Source: DATGKD01 sp035294855 (GTDB lineage Bacteria > Actinomycetota > Acidimicrobiia > Acidimicrobiales > UBA8190). From it: 23,542 nucleotides of DNA. Shown here in pieces: positions 23,191-23,542 of the stretch (position 1 is the first letter of the stretch; each line of letters begins with the position of its first letter). The DNA is taken from positions 1 to 23,542 of the forward strand of contig DATGKD010000175.1 of the NCBI GenBank assembly GCA_035294855.1. Reading direction: 5' to 3'. The notes below the pieces were generated by a model, which did no database searches, was not told the origin of the DNA, and saw only the letters and a list, made by a program, of their open reading frames with translations. Position numbers and translations under genes: made by a program.

Positions 23191-23542
23191 GTGGCCGGCC
23201 CGAAGGTGTCGTGGGAACGCTCCGTGGCGATCATCACGGGCGGCTCGAAGGGCATCGGCCGCGTCGTGGCCCAGCGTGCGGTGGCCCGCGGGGCGCGCGT
23301 GGGGTTGATCGCGCGCCACCGCGACGAATTGGAGCAGACGCTCGCCGGGTTGGGTGGGTCCGAAGCCGGCGCGGTCGCCGTGGCCGACGTGGCGGTCCGC
23401 GACGAGGTCGTCACGGCGCTCGCCGGGTTGCAGCAGGTGCTCGGGCCGCCCGACATCCTCGTCAACAACGCGGGGATCGGGGCCGCGGGCGCCGTGGCCA
23501 CCATGCAGGTCTCGGCCATCGAGCGCGTCATGCAGGTGAACT
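23191..23542 (+). CDS. SDR family oxidoreductase, partial (cut by window end)
   Basis: The first ~117 codons of a short-chain dehydrogenase are present. IITGGSKGIG is the nucleotide-binding motif and VNNAGIGAAG the NNAG motif; the catalytic Ser/Tyr/Lys would lie beyond the window. GTG 23191 gives ten residues before the first strand (SVAIITGG). GTG 23206 is an alternative start. Arg in LIARHRDEL after beta 2 suggests NADPH preference, a weak inference. The gene is divergent from the methyltransferase gene, 76 bases away. Confidence 0.88.
   Translation, partial: MAGPKVSWERSVAIITGGSKGIGRVVAQRAVARGARVGLIARHRDELEQTLAGLGGSEAGAVAVADVAVRDEVVTALAGLQQVLGPPDILVNNAGIGAAGAVATMQVSAIERVMQVN

Overview
The window is GC-rich (roughly 70% by eye), dense with genes, and uses many GTG starts and 4-base stop/start overlaps. 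Together with the C-terminal SDGGVFSFGDA-type repeats of the SpoIID-like protein, this points to an actinobacterium, most plausibly Acidimicrobiia or a relative. That placement is an inference from style and family recognition, because no marker gene was compared. No mobile element, CRISPR array or rRNA is visible.

Layout. (1) 95-3740, minus strand: aldo/keto reductase, SDR oxidoreductase, and a secreted SpoIID/LytB-like protein. An array of ~14-bp repeats lies between the first two. (2) 3725-5515, plus strand: a polytopic GT-C-like membrane glycosyltransferase with three alternating hairpin arms just upstream. (3) 5523-14688, minus strand: a surface-polysaccharide locus read from right to left. 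It holds an ABC-2 permease (wzm), an ATPase with a C-terminal cargo-binding domain (wzt), a methyltransferase, four tandem paralogous GT4 glycosyltransferases, a 20-codon mini-ORF and a fifth, distinct GT4 enzyme. From the methyltransferase to the last glycosyltransferase every junction is a GTGA or ATGA overlap. (4) 14720-15361: a solitary ClpP protease gene just upstream of wzm. (5) 15475-15557: tRNA-Leu(UAG), then a DUF1697 gene. (6) 16080-18391: a TetR regulator divergent from a DHA2-type MFS exporter, with a near-consensus promoter whose spacer is a palindromic operator. (7) 18435-20649: VOC protein, hemerythrin-domain protein, and an SDR plus DUF35 Zn-ribbon/OB-fold pair. (8) 20848-23542: an SDR resembling (3R)-hydroxyacyl-CoA dehydrogenase, a methyltransferase fused to a beta-rich domain, and the start of another SDR.

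How the genes may work together. Region 3 fits an ABC-transporter-dependent glycan pathway. Tandem GT4 enzymes would build a glycan on a lipid carrier in the cytoplasm, the methyltransferase may modify or cap the chain, Wzt would bind the finished chain and Wzm would export it. The neighbouring GT-C protein could add sugars outside the membrane. The most unusual points are the completely coupled chain of four paralogous glycosyltransferases, the mini-ORF tiled into that chain, and the three-arm hairpin switch upstream of the membrane glycosyltransferase. No stretch longer than 300 bases lacks a gene. The largest gap is 20650-20847, between divergent genes, and holds one clear palindrome.
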